Below, piece after piece: positions 31,618 through 43,203 of a stretch of DNA of 64,000 nt. The position numbers were made by a program, and so were the translations under genes. Under the pieces are notes generated by a model. That model worked only from the letters and a program-made list of their open reading frames with translations, was not told where the DNA came from and did no database searches. The stretch comes from Pomphorhynchus laevis (taxonomy: Eukaryota > Acanthocephala > Palaeacanthocephala > Echinorhynchida > Pomphorhynchidae): contig WNNJ02003276.1 in assembly GCA_012934845.2 (NCBI GenBank), forward strand, positions 62,001-126,000. Direction: 5' to 3'. How positions within the stretch are numbered: the first letter of the stretch is position 1; every line of letters begins with the position of its first letter.

Positions 31618-33039
31618 ACAAATGTTTACAAAGGACGCGTCAATTCTTGTCTGATTATTTAATGCTGTATCGTTTGCAACTGACTGCAGAACAGGTTCTT
31701 TATCAATACAGGAGCAACATCTTATATATGATTTCGTGGAGAATAAAATTTAAACCACCTATTTTACATAATATGACATGTGTTGTATCTCAAGATATTC
31801 TACAAGTAAATAATCAAATAATTTTTCCTTAGTATTCCAATCATAACTCACCGATATGAAACTCTTGTGTAGTCGAGAAATTATTTTGTGTATAATATGT
31901 CTGACATTAACCCTGTCATGAAGCCCCTGTCATGCTTGCTTTTGTCAGTATTGTTTTAAGGATAACATCTGAGCTTCTAATAAGTTATGACTGTAATATC
32001 TCAAATTTTGGTTGTTTGAAATTTCAATGTTTTCCAATTTGTTGTTGATAGCTGTATAAGTTATCTTCTGATTCACCATTAATTTCGAATTTATGTATGC
32101 CAATTCATTATCCACCTTAATATTGCCAATTCCTAAACATCCAAATTTATATTAGAGTTGAATTATGGATCGAATTTTATCATCTATCTAATCTAAACAT
32201 AAAATACTGGCCAATTTTTTATTTGATAATTCTAGCTCCGAATGTTAAAACATTCGCTTTTAATCTGTGATGTCCTCGAAAGATTCAAAGAGCTCTCGCG
32301 ACAAACAAATGTGCGGCGAATGAGTTCTCTACAGATAATTCATGTACTTGGGATATTCATTCTTGAATTTTTATTTTAGTTTGATTTTCCACGTTTTTTT
32401 GCACCTATTAAGTTGTCAAGATATGTACCTCACCAAAATTTATTTGAACTCCATCATCAAGACATTCTTTTGGAATATTATCAATATTTTCGCGTGCCAA
32501 TAATATGCACTTTTTAATTTTACTTTGTACCCAAAAAAAGGTCCGCATCCCTTTATCTATTTTCATACTTTATTTATTTATTCGATAGTACCAACACAAG
32601 GTGCATCATCTGCATACCAATACTGTAATGAGTTGAGAGCGGATTATCGAAGCTTAGAGTTTAAAAAAGGTTTAAGAAATAAATAACATACAACTAACGA
32701 CTTGCAGACTAACGACTTGAGAATGCTCCGACGGCTACAAACAAACTAGTTAAAACAATTTTCTTTATATAAACATATTATAACAATTATTCCAATCGTC
32801 TCGCTGCGCTCGCCAATCAGTTGCAATTGCAAATTTAACAGCTTCAACACACAAGGACGTTAATGGGAGGACGTAAGAAAATAGCTACAACAGACACTAA
32901 CTATGCTTAACTGCAAGTACAGTGCTCGACACACAACTGTAGCGTCTAGACCACAATCACTTGTGACAACAATAAGTCTAAAGAAGACTTCCTATATGGA
33001 TTTTGTGCAAACAAATTAATCTGCAAACTCTCACATAAG
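31618..33039. other. Stretch without a clear gene; possible decayed element on the minus strand
   Basis: The minus strand of about 31640-32560 has long coding-like runs broken by stops (KVDNELAYINSKLMVNQKI; NLRYYSHNLLEAQMLSLKQY). Their rhythm is like the N-terminal region of Penelope-like proteins, but I cannot assign them. The minus strand at 32572-32600 ends GTACTATCGAATAAATAAAT, which looks like a retroposon tail. 32830-33039 is probably the LINE B 5'UTR. Copies at 43204-44625 and 54576-55997. Confidence 0.35.
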
Positions 33040-36000
33040 CACATATCAACATCCAACACGTCCACTCAAACAACCCCTGTCGTTTCCAATATCCTTTCTC
33101 TACCCACCCTGTCACCATATACACTTCCTATCTCATGTCATCTTCACTTCCCGACACCCCGTCTCTTCCCCTCTGTCTCGTTTCTCAATAACTTGCATCC
33201 ATCAATCAAAATCACATCCATCAACCTCTACAATCCTTCCACACCTAACCTTTTCTCACATCGCTTGCCACCCTCTTTATTATCATTATTTTGATCCTCC
33301 TCTCAACCTATTCACCAAGCAATCCATCGATCTCTTCTGCCTCACCGAATCCTGTCACTCAGATTCTGACGACCTCTCCATTCGTCGTCTGCACTCTGCC
33401 GGTTGCTCACTAGTCGAATCCGCCCGCCCCCTCAGCTCATCCCCTTCTAAATTCTCTAATCATGGCGGCATTGTCGCATTCGCCCGTCACCCCGCGTCTT
33501 TTCACAAAATCACTCCCCATTTCAGTCTTTGCTCTTTCAAATTGCTCACTTGTAGTTCTTCTAGCCCGATCACTCTAGATCTCAGCATTATAAACCGTCC
33601 TGGTTCATAATCTACCTCCTTATTTTTTACCGATTCCGTTAACATCCTTTCCCATTGTTATTTGTGCTCCAATGCTTCAATCGTTCCTGGCGACTTCAAC
33701 ATCAGCCTCGACCGCCTCTCTTTTACCGATTCCATCCGGTTCATCAACTTTCTATTCAGCTACAATTACAAACTCATATCCACTGCTCCCACACATATCC
33801 TTGGCCGGGCACTTTACATCATATCTGTCCCCGATTGTTTTGCTGCCTGGGCCTCTTTGCACATCTCCGATCCTGGTCTATCCGATCACTTTATCGTCAC
33901 CCTTGATCTCACTTTCAAACACTCCCCTTTTCACACACCAACCATCCTACGTTGCCTTTGGAGAAATCTTGACCCCCTGTCTTTGCTCTGCCATACTCAA
34001 ATCGTTTCTATTTGATCCCACAATAACATCTTCCTCTCCTCACGATCTCTACTTTCTTTTCGACTCTAAACTCATATCCATTCTCGATCTTCTCTTGCCC
34101 TTCAAGCCCCACCATCACCGTTCCTTGAACCGTGCATCGTGGTTTGACATTTAATGCCAACTCTCAAAGCGTCGACTCCGTCAAGGTTTTCAAGTCTATC
34201 ACCGCTTTCTTAGACGTGATATCCGCTCGCTCATTCAGTCTCTCCGTGATTCCTATCTTGCTCTTCGCCGGTCTCATCTCTCCCTACTACGCACCAAATG
34301 CAACTCCTTTTGGCAGCATAAAATCAACACTTTATTAAACTCCAAGTCTCCATGGCATACCTTCAACTCAATCATTTATCGTTTCTCGTCGTTTTGCAAC
34401 ATCAATCCCCATGATTATTCGTCATTTCTTCAGACCAAAGTATCCACGTTGCTCTCTCTTACAACCTCGTTTCCATTCAATATCACTGCCATTCGCCTCG
34501 CCTCTTCCTGCCGGAACTTTTTCATATTCTCCCTTATCACTTGCTGAAGTCTAATCTGTCCTCATATCCTTGCCCAACAAAACCTCACCTGCCGATCCCT
34601 TACCCACCCATATACTTAAATTCATATGCTCATCGATATCCCCTTTTATCACAACTTTGTTAAATTCGTCCATCTTCAGACGTTTCTTTCCTTCACACTG
34701 GAAATCCGCCATCGTTCGTACACTTAAGAAACAATCGCTCGATCCCGCACTTCCTTCTAGCTATCGCCGTATTTCACTCCTCCCCTCTTTCCAAGCTCTT
34801 AGAGCGCCTTATCTTAATACAGATCAACGTTTATCTATTTTCATTTAATCTGTACCCTTCTTTCCAATCCGCTTTCCGCTCTAATCACTCCACAGAAGTC
34901 GCATGCATGAATGTTTACAACGGCCTACTCATTTCTCGAGACAAGGCTATATATAGTGTTCTCATCTTCATCGACCTCTCATCCGCCTTCGACATCGTCG
35001 ACCACTTTATCCTCCTTTCTCGCCTTCGTTATGATTACGGCTTTTCTTCCTCCTCCGTAGCATGTTTTGCCTCATATCTATCCGACCATTCTTTTCGAGT
35101 CTGTTCAAATTCATCATCCTTTTCTCCCATCCTTATTTTCTGCAGGGTCTTACAAGGTTCAGTCCTAGGACCCCTGCTGTTCTCTCTTCTACTCGGCGAT
35201 CTCTTTCCGTTTATCAAACCTTACTCCTTTAACGTCATAAAATACGCCGACAACATCCTTATCTAGGCTCATGCACCCGCCCATCGCATATACGATATCG
35301 CAATTTCTGCCTCCAACTGTCTTTCTTCTATCTACAAACGTCTCTCCCATCTTCGTCTCGTTCAAAAGCCACACAAGTCCAAAATAATGTGGATCCTTCC
35401 CCGTCAACCTAACATATCTCCTCCCCTTGTATCTTTTGCCTCATCAGTCATCCCCATAGTCCACAATCTCACTTTCTTGGATTCCATTTCGATGATAACC
35501 TTTCCCTTAAACCCTTCTTCCGCGACAAGGTCCACTGGTCTAACTTAATTCTCCGTAACATCCGCCGTATCTGTTCCCTTATCGACTTCCGCTCCTGTAT
35601 GTATTTTCTTTCATCGCTTTTTTCCCTAAAATCGATTATTGCATCAGCCTTTTCGCAAATTCTCCAAAATCCATCATCCTACCCATACAATGCATAATCA
35701 ACAACGCAGATCGAGTGCTCCTACTACTCCGTCGCTTTAAACCCACATCCACATATCTTGTCCAACTCTCCTGGCCTACCATCCACATCCACATATAACT
35801 CTGCATTCTCGTAACTTTTCGTCTTATCGTTGTCGACTTCACATCATTCATCAACCTCCATTTCTTAGACGACACTCGCCCCACCTCTATATCGCTGTGT
35901 TCCAGTCATTTCTTCTTACTCCACGTTCCGAATTACTCGGCAACTACAGTCTATGATCCTTCCTCGTCGTCACCCCACTCGCCTTAAATCAGCTCGCTCA

Positions 36001-36137
36001 CGACGTTCGCCATGCTCCCTTTTTATCACATTTAAATACCTCCTACGTTTCCACCTTCTCGACATATGATTTAGATTTTTTATCTTCGTGGTTATGTATG
36101 CTTGCGTAGGCACGCATTTGCCACGTAAAAATAAATC
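33040..36137 (+). mobile_element. LINE B, nearly full length
   Basis: AP-type endonuclease: LFCLTESCHSDSDDLSIRRL near 33330, NRPGS near 33595, VPGDFNISLDRLSF near 33684 and ISDPGLSDHFIVTL near 33865. RT follows: IDLSSAFDIVDHFILL near 34968, VLQGSVLGPLLFSLLLGDL near 35147 and the catalytic box reading YADN near 35249. Thumb IMWILPRQPNISPPLVSF is near 35390. The C-terminus and tail run to 36137. Several stops and frame changes are present, and the YADN substitution alone would disable catalysis. The DNA strand is markedly C-rich compared with the flanks. It shows the full domain order of the family: endonuclease, RT, no RNase H seen. Confidence 0.85.
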
Positions 36138-36144
36138 TTTTTTG

Positions 36145-36240
36145 AATAAAATTTTAAGAATTGCAGCAATATGTAATAATATTGACTTTCTTCAAAATCA
36201 TTTAAATGATTTAATAGATAAATATTTTATTATAACCATC
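36145..36240 (+). mobile_element. P1 sliver (~90 bp)
   Basis: Reads ILRIAAICNNIDFLQNHLND, a piece of the P1 C-terminal region, directly after the LINE B tail. Copy at 47517-47612. Confidence 0.75.
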
Positions 36241-36439
36241 ATTTAAATAAGAACGTTTTTGAAAACAATTCTTGATCGATTACAAATTTTTTAAAGCTAA
36301 TTTAGATTTTGTATAAACAAAACGCATACCTAACTAGCATGCCTCTGAACGAAATATAATGATTTTCAAACCGGTATCAGATGTAAACTTGTCTGTTTTT
36401 AAATTCTCTGTCATATTAATAAATCCAAAACATTAAAAT
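36241..36439. other. AT-rich spacer
   Basis: Nothing recognised. Confidence 0.4.
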
Positions 36440-36800
36440 TTCAAACTAAATTACACAGTTTTACTAAACTGAATAGCTTAATTATTATTACATCAATACA
36501 ATACATTTTTATTGTTGTAAAATAATTTTTAAATGCTTTCAAATTATTACGCATTGTTAGTTCAAGGACAACTGTTATTGTAACAAACCCTTCTCTTTGC
36601 GATTGATAGTAGTGTTTATCTTTTTGATGAATATCGCTTCTAAAATTCGTAAATATCAATTATTATACTATCAATTATTTCCTTTTTAGATACCTTAATG
36701 TTATGTTCATCTTCTATATGCTTCTTAATCGCACCGCTATATGAATGTTGCGTCATTCGTGAGTACAACCGTTGCGTCGTGTAACCAATATAAATGTAGT
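36440..36800 (-). mobile_element. P2 Penelope-like GIY-YIG endonuclease part
   Basis: The minus strand reads HYIYIGYTTQRLYSRMTQHS, then GAIKKHIEDEHNIKVSKKEI. GIY-YIG signature residues (Y-I-Y, G-Y-T, R-x3-H) are present. Its strand is opposite to the adjacent P2 RT, joined near 36795. Copy at 47812-48172. Confidence 0.7.
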
Positions 36801-37400
36801 GAGTTTGTTGACAGATTACGTTTAAGCAAACCGAGCGGTATAATGGCTTCAATGGACGTTAGCGATTTATTCACAAACATCCCAATTCGTGATTGCATTG
36901 AACTCTCGTTAGAATACGTATACAGTGATAATCAACAAAATAGTCTTCAAACTAATGTCTTATCTAAAGAACACTTTAACTGAATCTATATTTACATGTC
37001 TTATTGGAGAAACATACAAACAAGTTGATGGAGTTGCCATGGGGTCTGTATTGGGACCAACAATAATTAACCTTTATGTGGGTCACTTGGAAAGGAAAAT
37101 ATTTTTAGAAGACAAAAATAAAATGCTATTTTACATTCGATATGTCGATGATATTTTCATATGTGCTGATAATGCTGAAAATGTAATTGAGCTTAAGCGA
37201 AAGTTTGAGCAATCCTCATGTCTTCATTTTACGGTTGAATTTGAAAACCAAAATGTATTACCGTTCCTCGACATACTTGTCAACAATATTGACAATAAAT
37301 TTGAGTGCTCGGTATACAGAAAAAGCACTTATGATGGTCACTGTCTGAATTTTTCTAGCATATGCCCGCTCAATACAAGAAGAGTGTTATTAAATCGCTA
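36796..37400 (+). mobile_element. P2 Penelope-like reverse transcriptase part
   Basis: EFVDRLRLSKPSGIMASMDV then SDLFTNIPIRD is Penelope RT motif A (36800-36895). GVAMGSVLGPTIINLYVGHL is near 37030-37090, RYVDDIFICAD near 37138-37170, VLPFLDILVNNI near 37256-37292 and VYRKSTYDGHCLNFSSICPL near 37312-37372. These are classical Penelope signatures, different in sequence from P1. The element is a fragment and lacks its N-terminal part. LINE C follows at once. Copy at 48168-48772. Confidence 0.8.
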
Positions 37401-37621
37401 CTGCAACGCTCCTATCGTATTTGCACTAGGGGCAAGTGCCTTTACTGGACGGGGGCTGGTGGTGGGAAGAGGAACCTTCCTGCTCCTAGTTCGGTCTAGG
37501 ATGGCAATCCCCATTCCAACTAGTCCATCACAATGCAGAGTACTCGTGAGCCTTTTTCACTGAATATCCTTCAGTGGAATTCGGGAGGTGCTTCTGCCCT
37601 TAGACTTCTATCCGGTAGAGA

Positions 37622-38030
37622 CGCAGATGTTATAGTCCTTCAGGAGACGCGGTCTATCCGTCTCCCCAGGACATTACTCGATTTATCTCAAAGCATATCT
37701 GTTCCCATTATACTCCGTACATTACCCCGCCTCACTCTTCTTCCTCTCAAGGACTCTTGACCTTAGTTAAGTGCTCTTTAAGGTCCACCCTCTTGCTAAA
37801 CTACTCATGTCCAGCCCTGTCTTCTATCCGCAGATGTTATAGTCCTTCAGGAGACGCGGTCTATCCGTCTCCCCAGGACATTACTCGATTTATCTCAAAG
37901 CATATCTGTTCCCATTATACTCCGTACATTACCCCGCCTCACTCTTCTTCCTCTCAAGGACTCTTGACCTTAGTTAAGTGCTCTTTAAGGTCCAACCTCT
38001 TGCTAAACTACTCATGTCCAGCCCTGTCTT
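37622..38030 (+). repeat. 207-bp-period tandem duplication inside LINE C
   Basis: 37622-37823 matches 37829-38030 with about one substitution (TCCACCCTC against TCCAACCTC). Repeated in the second LINE C at 48994-49402, so it predates the 11.4-kb duplication. Confidence 0.95.
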
Positions 38031-39832
38031 GTCTGGTAGTTTCACTCAGTAAGAACGGTAAACGCCTCAGTCTAGCCAATGTTTACATTCGTCCAGGGGA
38101 GATCCACAAGAATCGTGACCTCCTGGATGGTATTATCGACAGCGGCTATGACATGACACTAGGGGACTTCAACGACAGAACTGGTCGTTGGATCAATGCA
38201 TCACTTCGCAGAGCCAGGAAAGATTACTTTATTCACAAACCACCTTCCCCCACTTTTCATTGCACATCAACAAATTCAATCCTCGACATTTTACTGCTTC
38301 ACTCGAGGTGGTTACTTAAACCCCTTTGCACGAGGCAGTCGCGTCAACAGTTGACCACCTCTCATGACTTCATTCGTTGGAGGATAGAGGTGGATACGTT
38401 GCTGAGAAGGAGGTTTCACTTTGATCCGATAAGAGTGGCCTTCTTTCAGGCGGCAATCCGACTCTTCCCCAGAATAGGACATGAGAGTTTAACCGAATTC
38501 AATACCTACCTCTCTTCGCAAGCTACCGCGATTTTATCTACTACCTACAAAGGTCGCTTATACAATCCCACTCCGACAAAACTCAAGGTACTAGCTAAAT
38601 TGCTGAACCTTCCTAATCTCTCTGTTTCCGAAAGACAAACCCTCTCGAATGAATACTGGAGCACTAGATATAGGTTCCAGCTGAGTAGGGATAAGACAAA
38701 TATTGCTCGTTTTAACCCGTCTCAGTCTTTCTTCTGGAAGATATTCAGGAAGGAGAAGTTTGTGTGCTGGAAGGATAGGGCATTTGGTTGGATAGGTAAG
38801 ATAGGCCTTGAAAAAGTTTTAGAAGAGTCACTAGCCCTTCATAACTATGGATCCACTCAATCACCTCAACCAATCCAGCCTTGGGGTGACTTCAGGAATA
38901 GGAACTTATATGTAACAGATATCCTTAACTCCTGGGGTCCACTTCCGGGCACCTCTAAATCCCACGCTCCACTTTCCTCTCGAGTCTGTCAGCTTTTGAC
39001 AGCCGATCAGAGAAGAGAGGTGGCCGTCACAATGCTTCTAGCCTCCCCATCCGATGTAGCAGGCATCAATATTAGTAAGAGAGTGTTTATTCCTAAGAAA
39101 AAATCCTGCTCATGCCCTAAAGATCTGCGACCCATTTCGATTAAAAATGCCCTCGTGTCGATTTACGAAAAAGCGCTTGCGCGTAAAATCCGCGACCATT
39201 TGATTAGGCGTAATTTGATCCCTCCTGGTTTTCATGGGTTCGTCAAAGGTCGCTCGGTCCATTCAGCAGTAGGTGAGGTGGAGCAGTTTTGTCGGGAAAA
39301 TAGCCATCGTCTTGTAGTGGCTGTTTTCCTTGACTTTTCTGCTGCATTTGACCGCATCTTTATTCCCTTTGTGATCTCTTCTCTCAGGTCCCTCGGGTTG
39401 CCTGCGAGAATAGTGAACAGGGTGGAGATACTGCTGTACACCAAGCGATTTTATTATGAAGACGACCCTGATGCACGTCAGTTCTACCCTATTACGGGTG
39501 TGCCTCAAGGTTCACCTCTTTCTCCTATCTTATATCTTGCTGCTTCCATTAATCTATTCAAAATATTTAAACGCGAACAACGTCTTGTGATGTATGCTGA
39601 TGACACCACAGCCCTGTTCTCTGGACACAGGTGCAAAGACGTAGTCTCTGACATCAGCCATTTCTTTTTAAAATTAAAAGACCAGTTGCCCAAATCCAAT
39701 CTTGTTCTAATCTCCGCGAAATCGCAGGTGGTCGTCTTTCATGGCACCCCTGCAACAAAGCAAAAGCTTAAGAGATTAGCATTCTCTGCCCTCTCCTTCA
39801 TATTTGCCTCTGAACCAGACCAAGTCGAGTAA
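37757..39832 (+). CDS. LINE C endonuclease-reverse transcriptase open frame, copy 1
   Basis: Open for 691 codons from a TTG at 37757; no upstream ATG is in the same frame. The first ~95 codons include part of both copies of the 207-bp repeat, much of it read in a frame unlike the endonuclease. Genuine family reading resumes at GLLTLVKCSLR. Then come SLANVYIRPGE (near 38070), TLGDFNDRTGRW (near 38157) and SILDILLLHS (near 38278), which are endonuclease motifs. TTSHDFIRW replaces the usual SDH box. RT: DLRPISIKNALVSIYEKALA near 39121, HGFVKGRSVHSAV near 39232, AVFLDFSAAFDR near 39322, GVPQGSPLSPILY at 39498-39536 and the catalytic YADD at 39593-39604. It stops shortly after the thumb, with no C-terminal domain. 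It is not a complete protein. Confidence 0.8.
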   Translation: MTLVKCSLRSTLLLNYSCPALSSIRRCYSPSGDAVYPSPQDITRFISKHICSHYTPYITPPHSSSSQGLLTLVKCSLRSNLLLNYSCPALSCLVVSLSKNGKRLSLANVYIRPGEIHKNRDLLDGIIDSGYDMTLGDFNDRTGRWINASLRRARKDYFIHKPPSPTFHCTSTNSILDILLLHSRWLLKPLCTRQSRQQLTTSHDFIRWRIEVDTLLRRRFHFDPIRVAFFQAAIRLFPRIGHESLTEFNTYLSSQATAILSTTYKGRLYNPTPTKLKVLAKLLNLPNLSVSERQTLSNEYWSTRYRFQLSRDKTNIARFNPSQSFFWKIFRKEKFVCWKDRAFGWIGKIGLEKVLEESLALHNYGSTQSPQPIQPWGDFRNRNLYVTDILNSWGPLPGTSKSHAPLSSRVCQLLTADQRREVAVTMLLASPSDVAGINISKRVFIPKKKSCSCPKDLRPISIKNALVSIYEKALARKIRDHLIRRNLIPPGFHGFVKGRSVHSAVGEVEQFCRENSHRLVVAVFLDFSAAFDRIFIPFVISSLRSLGLPARIVNRVEILLYTKRFYYEDDPDARQFYPITGVPQGSPLSPILYLAASINLFKIFKREQRLVMYADDTTALFSGHRCKDVVSDISHFFLKLKDQLPKSNLVLISAKSQVVVFHGTPATKQKLKRLAFSALSFIFASEPDQVE

Positions 39833-39904
39833 AAGTCTCACAAGTCGAGTAAAATACCTGGGGTTCACCGTTACGGTGAACTGGTCGGCGAAAGCTGATC
39901 TATG

Positions 39905-41535
39905 AATCAAATCAGCTAACTGAGTCTACGTATTTAATATAATTATAAGATGAACATAATAATGCTAAATCAAAATTTAATAATTAAATAATAAAATAAA
40001 TAATTGTTTTTAGATTTTCTATAATTTAAATCAAATTAAAATAAAAAATTTTAATTTAAAGAGTTATTTTTATGAATTGACTAATAAATAACAGACGTTG
40101 TTTAGAATAAGGATTAGAGGTTATCAAAAAGAACTGCTATGCTATCAGGTTTCGGCATCTAACTCCTCTACCCAACATAGCAGCGGGGCCAAATACTTGT
40201 TAAGGACGTATTTCTTCGTATTAAATTTAATTATATAGTATCTTATTCTTGCACAAAGTATATTAGTTATTATTCATCCATAAAAATTTTCCTGATTTTA
40301 AATTTATTTTTAATATTATTGTGTTGATTTATATATTTTACTATTTTCTGTTTGATGGTATTTTTATGGTAACCTAGTTTAAAATATGTACCTATTAAAT
40401 TATTTAAATGATGTTGAAGAAAGCCAATATCATTACATATTGTTGCAATTCTTAAAATTTCAATATTTAATGTATTATATTTTATGTTATATGGTATGCA
40501 TGAATGCTCATGAAAAATATGTTTCTTGTGAATTTAAATAAGTCATCTTTACGATATAAATTAATAGTAGTTTTAGTTAATGTTAATTTAATGTTCATAT
40601 CTGGATATACACCTTCTTTATCATTAATATTGGTTTTGTTAAGAATAAGGCTTTCTGGATAAATTTGTTCACTAATTGAATAAAAATTATTAGAATTAAA
40701 TACACATATATAATCAATGTATCGAAACATATTTCATATATTTATATTGTTTAGATTTAGTTTTTACACAGTTATGAACAAATTCATATTCTATAAAGCT
40801 TAAAAACAAGTCAGCTATAATTGGGCTACTATTACCACCCATTGGAACACCTTTTACTTGTCTAAATATAGATGTCCCTACTTTTAAATAATTTTGATTT
40901 ATCAAAATATTTAAGGATTCTATTAATTCAATTTTATCCATATATTTATATTTACTTGATGGTTTAATTTTTGTTAGATAGGCGTTAATTAATTAACGCC
41001 TATCATAATTATTATAACATATATGTACATATTTTCCGAATATAAGATTAATTAATTTTACTAACGCTTCTTTAATATTTACTAAATCTAGATTTGTATA
41101 AAGCGTACTAAAATCGTATGTATTTATATTTTAAAAATTTATTCCTTTTGTCTGTTCTAAAAATTCTTTTGTAGAATTAATACTGAAATAGTGTTTTATA
41201 CCATTATTAATTTCGATTACCTTGCAATATTTTTTGAAGCGTGCTTTAATTACTTTAAGTATGTTATCCATATAAACCGAAAACGGTTTTAATGTACATT
41301 TAAAAGCACTTCTCGAACAAAGGTTTTATTATATCGATGTTCAATTTTATGTAGTGCTTTTGTAAAGCACTACATAAAATTGCAATTATAAAATATTTGT
41401 TACTATATCCGGTTTATTATTAGGCATCAGTTTATTTCTATTTTTGTGCTTCTTTTACAATATGCTTCTTTTCTTTTTAAACTGAAATGTTTTCAACTGA
41501 AATCACTTGACACATTTCCAAAATTATTATTCAAA
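39905..41535 (-). mobile_element. P1 Penelope-like element, inserted in LINE C, copy b1
   Basis: The 3' end (AATCAAATCAGCTAACTGAG, reading inward) abuts LINE C at 39904. The 3'UTR has the structured stretch with GGGGCC and CATAGCAG at about 40130-40200. The RT C-terminal part is 40482-40730 (IYPESLILNKTNINDKEGVY). The Y-D-I box is near 40715 and VKGVPMGGNSSPIIADLFL near 40790-40860. The motif A part lies beyond the 28-bp palindrome at 40977-41004. Sequence to 41535 matches the terminal repeat of the element at 27.7-29.9 kb. Broken at several points. Confidence 0.65.
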
Positions 41536-41917
41536 AGGTTATTGTTCAAGGAGTGGTATATTACAACCTCAGATCCTGTTTCTTTTTTAATAGAATATTT
41601 GTATTGGTCAATACGCTTAGATAATCCTTGTTCATTAATATAAGACAAAGCCTAATAAGACAGAATTTAACAAGGCATTGTCTACCGACAAAGATCATAT
41701 AAAATCATATTAAACAGCAATGATCATATTGCTGTTTAATATACCAAGCGTTGTTAAATGCATATACTTAAGAAAAGAAGAGCATCTTTAATAGCGTTTG
41801 GACAACGAAATTATATTTCATGCAAATTTCTTTGTTAAGATAATAAAGTAACGATCGAATAATTAATTGTAATTATAGAATAATTAGAATTTAAATTTTG
41901 AGCTAAGCACCTATCAA

Positions 41918-42238
41918 TTAAAAGTTATTTTGAGAGGAACCTGTCTGTAATCGTCCATGTGTCCCGATCACACCCAGTATGATAACAATGTAACCAAGAA
42001 ATTGAAGCAGTATAAGGATAAGTGAAATATTATATTGCTGAATGTTCATGGCTGTCAAAAATTTCAATATATAAAACGAATCAATACTATTTTCGATTTG
42101 CCAGAATACAACTACGGTGACAATAATTGATATGATAGATCCGTGGTATTTCTTATCGATATTGTAGGGTTGAATGCCAAACTGTTTTAGAATTCTAAAG
42201 ATAATTTCAAAATGATTATGAAATTTAATTGAGAACAC
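41918..42238 (-). CDS. Putative membrane protein or receptor exon, copy 2
   Basis: Same 106-codon frame as 30332-30652, with Phe for Ile in ILKFLTAM. The frame has stayed open in all three copies, but the copies are too young for this to prove selection. Confidence 0.4.
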   Translation of the reverse strand: MFSIKFHNHFEIIFRILKQFGIQPYNIDKKYHGSIISIIVTVVVFWQIENSIDSFYILKFLTAMNIQQYNISLILILLQFLGYIVIILGVIGTHGRLQTGSSQNNF

Positions 42239-42722
42239 TGATAATTTTTTAATAATAAAAAATTATTTCAATTTATTACTAAATAAATAATTTTAAAAAA
42301 TATTTAAAAATACAACAAAAGATACAGATATTAATTAAAATCAATTTTATTTTTTTAAATTTTATATCAGTATATTTTTCCTTCATTTCCTCCGTAATGT
42401 TAAAGACACACCCTTTGTTATCTTTACCGAAATACTAAATCTTAATTTTCTAATGTAATATCCATTTCTTTTTAGATTTCTTGTCGCCATACTCGATGCC
42501 ATTATCTTCAAATGGGTTCAATACCATCTATTGTTGAAAATATCATTGGGTGAAAATACGCTTTGTCTATTTTCACAATGTGTTCTGCATACTTTACATT
42601 TTCCCTCTATTCATTAGTAAATGGTTTTTTACTATTTTTTAGTAAATGGTTCATTTACTCGTTCTGAAGCATATGACGGTGCAAAAATATTAAAACAACA
42701 AATTCATTATCCTACCCTACAT

Positions 42723-43203
42723 CTCCAAAATATATCATCCTACCCCTACAACGCATCATCAACTCCGCCATTCGAGTGCTATTTCGTCTCCGTCGCTTCG
42801 ACCACACATCCACATATTTTGCCCAATTCTCTTGGCCCACCATCCACATCCGCATCAAACTCCGCCTTCTTCTCGTTACTTTTCATCTCATCGCTGTATG
42901 CTCCTCATCGTTCATCAACCTCCCTTTCTTAGACAACACTCGCCCCACCTCGCTATCGCTGCGTTCCCGTCATACCCTCTTACTACACGTTTCCAATTAC
43001 TCCAACAACAACGGTCTCCGATCCTTCCTCGTCGCCGCCCCACTCGCCTGAAATCAACTCCGACTCGACGTCCGCCGCGCTCCCTCCTTTATCACATTCA
43101 AACACCTCCTCCGTTCACACCTTCTCGACACATTATTTAGATTTTTTTTCTTTTTCATGGCCATGTAAGCTTGCGTCGGCACGTATTTGCCACGTAAAAT
43201 ATA
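42723..43203 (+). mobile_element. LINE B 3'-terminal fragment, duplicate copy 2
   Basis: Copy of 31137-31617 at offset 11586, virtually identical. Confidence 0.85.

Larger units (their letters stand above)
37400..39904 (+). mobile_element. LINE C, EN+RT non-LTR retrotransposon, 3'-truncated, copy 1
   Basis: Third LINE family. A 5'UTR of about 130 bp is followed by an AP-endonuclease start at 37533 (PFSLNILQWNSGGASALRLL, VIVLQETRS). That frame stops at 37758 and the rest runs in the frame of the 691-codon ORF. The 3' end is cut off at 39904, where a P1 element on the opposite strand begins, so the tail is unknown. Less AT-rich than its surroundings. The RT and linker style (ILQWN, LANVYIRPGE, long linker) suggests the Jockey/I group. 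Confidence 0.85.

Noticed and set aside
35035-35407. Antisense frames inside LINE B (and copies at 46407-46779)
   Set aside because: Shadows of the LINE B RT on the other strand.
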